Shown: positions 60,966 to 64,000 of the stretch, piece by piece
Layout of the letters: every line of letters begins with the position of its first letter
How positions within the stretch are numbered: position 1 is the first letter of the stretch
NCBI RefSeq assembly: GCF_048773025.1
Contig: NC_133541.1
Location: 13,589,412 to 13,653,411 of the forward strand
DNA from: Camelus bactrianus
Taxonomy: Eukaryota > Chordata > Mammalia > Artiodactyla > Camelidae
Direction of reading: 5' to 3'
Length of the DNA: 64,000 bases
Program-made: the position numbers and the translations under genes
The notes under the pieces: generated by a model
What the model was told of the DNA's origin: nothing
The model's input: only the letters and a program-made list of their open reading frames with translations
The model's database searches: none

Positions 60966-63394
60966 TTCAGCAACACCCCTTGAGTGAGCACTTGTTCCTG
61001 GTGCAGGCTCTCTGCATTCAGAGTTAGAAACACACTGAAGATGGAGATACAGCGCCTGCTCACAGAGACCCTACAGCCTGGCCGGCTGCACTGGACACAG
61101 CACACCTGTAAATAAGGGACCAGCCCTGGCAGCACCAGGGGGGATGTGTGCTGTGACGTGTGGTGACAGGAGCGTCCCCAGGACTGCACCGGTCAGGGTT
61201 CTCCAGAGAAACAGAACCCATGCTTCCCTCTCTGGGTCTCTCTCTCTTATTATGTTAAGGAATTGGGACATGCAGTTGTGGAGGCCAGCGAGTCTGACGT
61301 CCTCAGGGCAGGCGGCAGCCTGAGACCCAGGGGAGCTGATGTTGCAGTCTCAACTCAAACCTGAAGGCAGTCCTGAGACAGAGTTCTCTCTTCCTTTGTA
61401 GGGGGAAGCTCAATCTTTTTCTCTCAGGACCTTCAACTGACTGCACGAGGCCCACCTACTTCACTCCTATGGCACAAATTCAAGATGCAAAATGGTATGC
61501 AGTGAAAATGAGCGTCCCTGTCTCCTGACCCCCAGCCCCCTCAGGCCCCTCCCCAGCGACGGCAGCTGACACCCGGTGTCATGTCCTTGTGGGAAGACTG
61601 TGCACATGTGAGCAAATGAGTGTAGGGACTCTGAACGCCATGCCGGCGAGAACACCTTGCTTTTTTCCAGTGAACAAAACATCTTGGAGATTATTCCACT
61701 TGAATTTGTTAGTTAAAGCTGCCTATTTTTATAGTTACGTACTATTCCAGTGTCCAAATGTACCATAATTCATCTAGTCAGCCCCCACCTGCATTGTTTG
61801 CAGGCCTGGGCTGGTGCAGACAACGTGGCCATAAAGATCCTGGTACACACATCCAACCTCTCCCCCTGTTTTGGCGTAAATCTCTAGGAGCAGAATGGCT
61901 ACGTCTAAGCAGATGTGCATTTGAACTGTTGACAAATTAGCAAGTTGCCCTCCATAGAGACCCTGCCAGTTAACACACCTACAACTGGTTCTTTTCAGCT
62001 CCAACTACAGACGCACAAACATAACATCAAAGGCATCATTTCCAAGGGAGGGGCTGGATTTTGGCTGATCCCTTCTCTCCTCCTCCTCACGCTCCTGGAC
62101 ACCAGTCACCAGCGTTCGGGAGTCGGCTGCCTGGGTGTAGCCTGAGGAAGGGAACACAGTGAAGGGAACTCGCCTGTGGAGACAGCAACTCCAGACCTTC
62201 ACATTATGAAATTTGGGCTCTGATCAAATATAAAAGTGTAGGTCTCCTCATGGTGACTTGCTCAAGGGTCACACAGCTCATGTGTGTCAGGAGCAGAACT
62301 TGAACAGGGGTTCTTGTTCATGTCTTGAGTTCTTGTGGCCCCAGCGTCATAGGTATGGGACCACGCCCACTGAGCTAAGTCACCCGCATCATTTACGAGC
62401 TCATCCATCTTCATCCTTAAAGAGCTGGTCCATGTGCATTGTTAGGACAGCGCCTGCTGCATAGTAAGCTCCCAGCACATGTTAGTGATTATCCTCCTTC
62501 TGGTTCCCTAGGCGGTGAGCCTGGGTGTGGAGTGGGTGGGTGGGGGAACTGGAGGAGACTGGAGGAGTCTGGGCATTGTTGGGGCCGGGCCTGGAGCAGC
62601 AGACACGGCTAGGATGGCCTCCCCACCCTCCCAGCTGTGTAATTCAAACAGCTCCAGCCTGGTAGCAGCATCTGAGTCCAGTGGGCAGAGGACCGTTTTT
62701 CTTAATTGAGAGGGAGCTAATGAGAGCTGCATTTCTTAGACTCTGCCCATTGGATGAGAACAAACATTAATTACCGCTGGGCTGGAAAAGGCCAGATACA
62801 ACTGAGCAGAGAGAGGACGTCTTCCCCCATCAGTGAGAAAGCTGTGTGCAGAGGACCGGCGCGCTTTCCAGCAGCGAACGTCCATCACCGGCCGTGGCGT
62901 TAAACACAGAGCAAAGGCCCCATAAAGCGGCATCCGCGTGGGAATCAATTAAACGTGGGCCGCCCCGCAGCCACGCTCCAGCAGCCGCCTCTGTTGGAGC
63001 TTTCAAGGCTCAACAGCTTGTAGGATGACTGAGGAATAATAATGCTCGGGTTTTCTCTGTGGACTCAAGGAAGCCTGCGGAGGGAGAGCCAGTGTGTCCT
63101 CCTTGAAGCAAGATATGGATGGCAGTGTCGCCTGCGTCTCCAGGGAGGGCGGGGCTGGCTCTCCCCTGGTGCCTCCTGCAGCTGCCTCTGTCACAAGGGA
63201 CCCCATGGTCTACTGGTGGCGCCAATTAGGCACATTCAACACACCTGACGGGGAACCCAGGCTCCCAGGAAGCAATTGCGACCTGGTGCTGCTTCTTTTT
63301 ACCAGTCGAAGCAACCTACATGTCACATTCCCAGCCCCCATCCCGGCAAGGGCGTTTCCCTCTCCAGGCGGTGAGCCTGGGGCGTTTCTAAGTC
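60966..63394 (-). repeat. Near-identical arm block 2 (right copy, non-L1 part)
   Basis: Mirror of 14,495-16,930. The most similar stretch is 61,600-63,010. Confidence 0.87.
61195..61465 (+). repeat. Dispersed repeat, family unassigned (right-arm copy)
   Basis: It starts 'gtcagggttctccagagaaa' and mirrors 16,440-16,710. Confidence 0.55.
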
Positions 63395-63727
63395 TCCAGT
63401 CAATTGTGGGATTGGAATGTGGGCCTTTGATTCCTAGGCCAGGGGTCCTTCCTCTGAACCACTGCATTCTGATCTGAAGATAAGTAACATAGTCCTGCGA
63501 GGACTTAGAATGAAGACAGTCAAGATGAGGAACCGAAAATGTTCCCAATGCCATTTTTCTCCTAATAATTGAATCTGCTCAGTAACCCTACCCCAGCAGG
63601 GAAATTGTAGGTAATCAAAAATAAAAATTAAAAACGCAAGCAAGGCATGTGTTATGCATGTGAGAGTGGGTTTTAGTTGATTTATTCAGTACTTTTTACA
63701 CATATATACTAACAGCTCAAATATAAT

Positions 63728-63877
63728 TTAGCTTCGGTTCTTCTTCCTTTTATCCTCAAATGATTGTCTATTGAGCATTTTCATTTCAGTTCCATTTTCT
63801 TCCAGGGGCACGCATACCTTCCAAATTATTTCTCCACAAAAGGAGTTCACCTTAATGGTAAAGTACCCACCTGTTGG
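63728..63877 (-). other. Exon-like open frame (right copy)
   Basis: 49 codons ending TAA, containing 'NSFCGEIIWKVCVPLEENGT' and a basic end 'FEDKRKKNRS'. It shares its frame with 8,411-8,557 up to the point where the arms diverge. No family is recognised. Confidence 0.2.
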
Positions 63878-64000
63878 TCATCACCTGATGGAGAAACAGG
63901 CTGCATTCATTCATCTGGCTTTTTGACGCAATGAGCAACGTTAATGAAAAATTCCACACGTGTCTGCATCTCGTCGTCCTTCTCCTTTGTTCTGTGTTTA

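Larger units (their letters stand above)
51713..64000 (-). repeat. Right outer arm of large inverted duplication
   Basis: It is the mirror of 8,285-24,212, minus the 5.6 kb left-only segment and plus a 1.95 kb L1. It is still homologous at the last base of the window ('tctgttctgtgttta' mirrors 'taaacacagaacaaa' at 8,285), so the palindrome is larger than seen here. Confidence 0.93.

Noticed and set aside
8285-64000. Palindrome as pure assembly artefact
   Set aside because: The arms differ by substitutions, a 5.6 kb indel, a separate L1 with target repeats and long diverged stretches, which an assembly duplication would not create. Partial collapse of near-identical blocks cannot be excluded.
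1-64000. CRISPR arrays, operons, bacterial features
   Set aside because: The window is mammalian: introns, LINEs, MIRs and microsatellites. No regularly spaced repeat arrays were seen.

Overview
The window is mammalian nuclear DNA with one recognisable protein-coding gene, ZNF622, on the minus strand at about 33.57-45.67 kb. All six coding exons can be read, giving a 472-residue protein. The young LINE-1 3' ends at 17, 27, 58 and 61 kb have the wording typical of Cetartiodactyla. I see no ruminant BovB/Bov-tA, pig PRE-1, carnivore or horse SINEs, so a camelid-like artiodactyl is my best guess (inference, low confidence). The rest is intergenic or intronic sequence with ordinary mammalian repeats: MIR, old L1M, MaLR-type LTR fossils, hAT fossils and microsatellites.

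The striking feature is a large inverted duplication with ZNF622 and its promoter inside its central loop. The left arm runs from at or before 8.285 kb to about 31.71 kb. The right arm runs from about 48.125 kb to the window end and is still homologous at base 64,000. The outer arms are 8,285-24,212 against 51,713-64,000, and the inner arms are about 29,900-31,710 against 48,125-50,095. The loop between them is about 16.4 kb.

The arms are a mosaic. Near-identical blocks (left 8,285-8,525, 14,495-17,255, 18,024-18,475 and 20,480-23,625, with mirror partners on the right) switch sharply to sequence that differs at roughly one base in five. A single duplication date cannot produce this. Repeated arm-to-arm gene conversion in an old palindrome can. 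The two longest near-identical blocks are also visibly GC-rich. Indels mark later events: about 5.6 kb (8,916-14,494) is absent from the right arm, a 5'-inverted L1 at 56,629-58,583 sits in the right arm with its empty site preserved in the left arm, and 24.2-29.9 kb has no clear partner.

Layout: 1-8.3 kb, flank of unknown arm status; 8.3-24.2 kb, left outer arm; 24.2-29.9 kb, left-only sequence; 29.9-31.7 kb, left inner arm; 31.7-48.1 kb, loop with ZNF622 (introns rich in old L1 and hAT fossils, CpG-rich first exon, TATA-like box, cluster of CCAAT-type repeats); 48.1-50.1 kb, right inner arm; 50.1-51.7 kb, right-only sequence; 51.7-64 kb, right outer arm. Identity levels are by-eye estimates from the printed sequence, not computed alignments.
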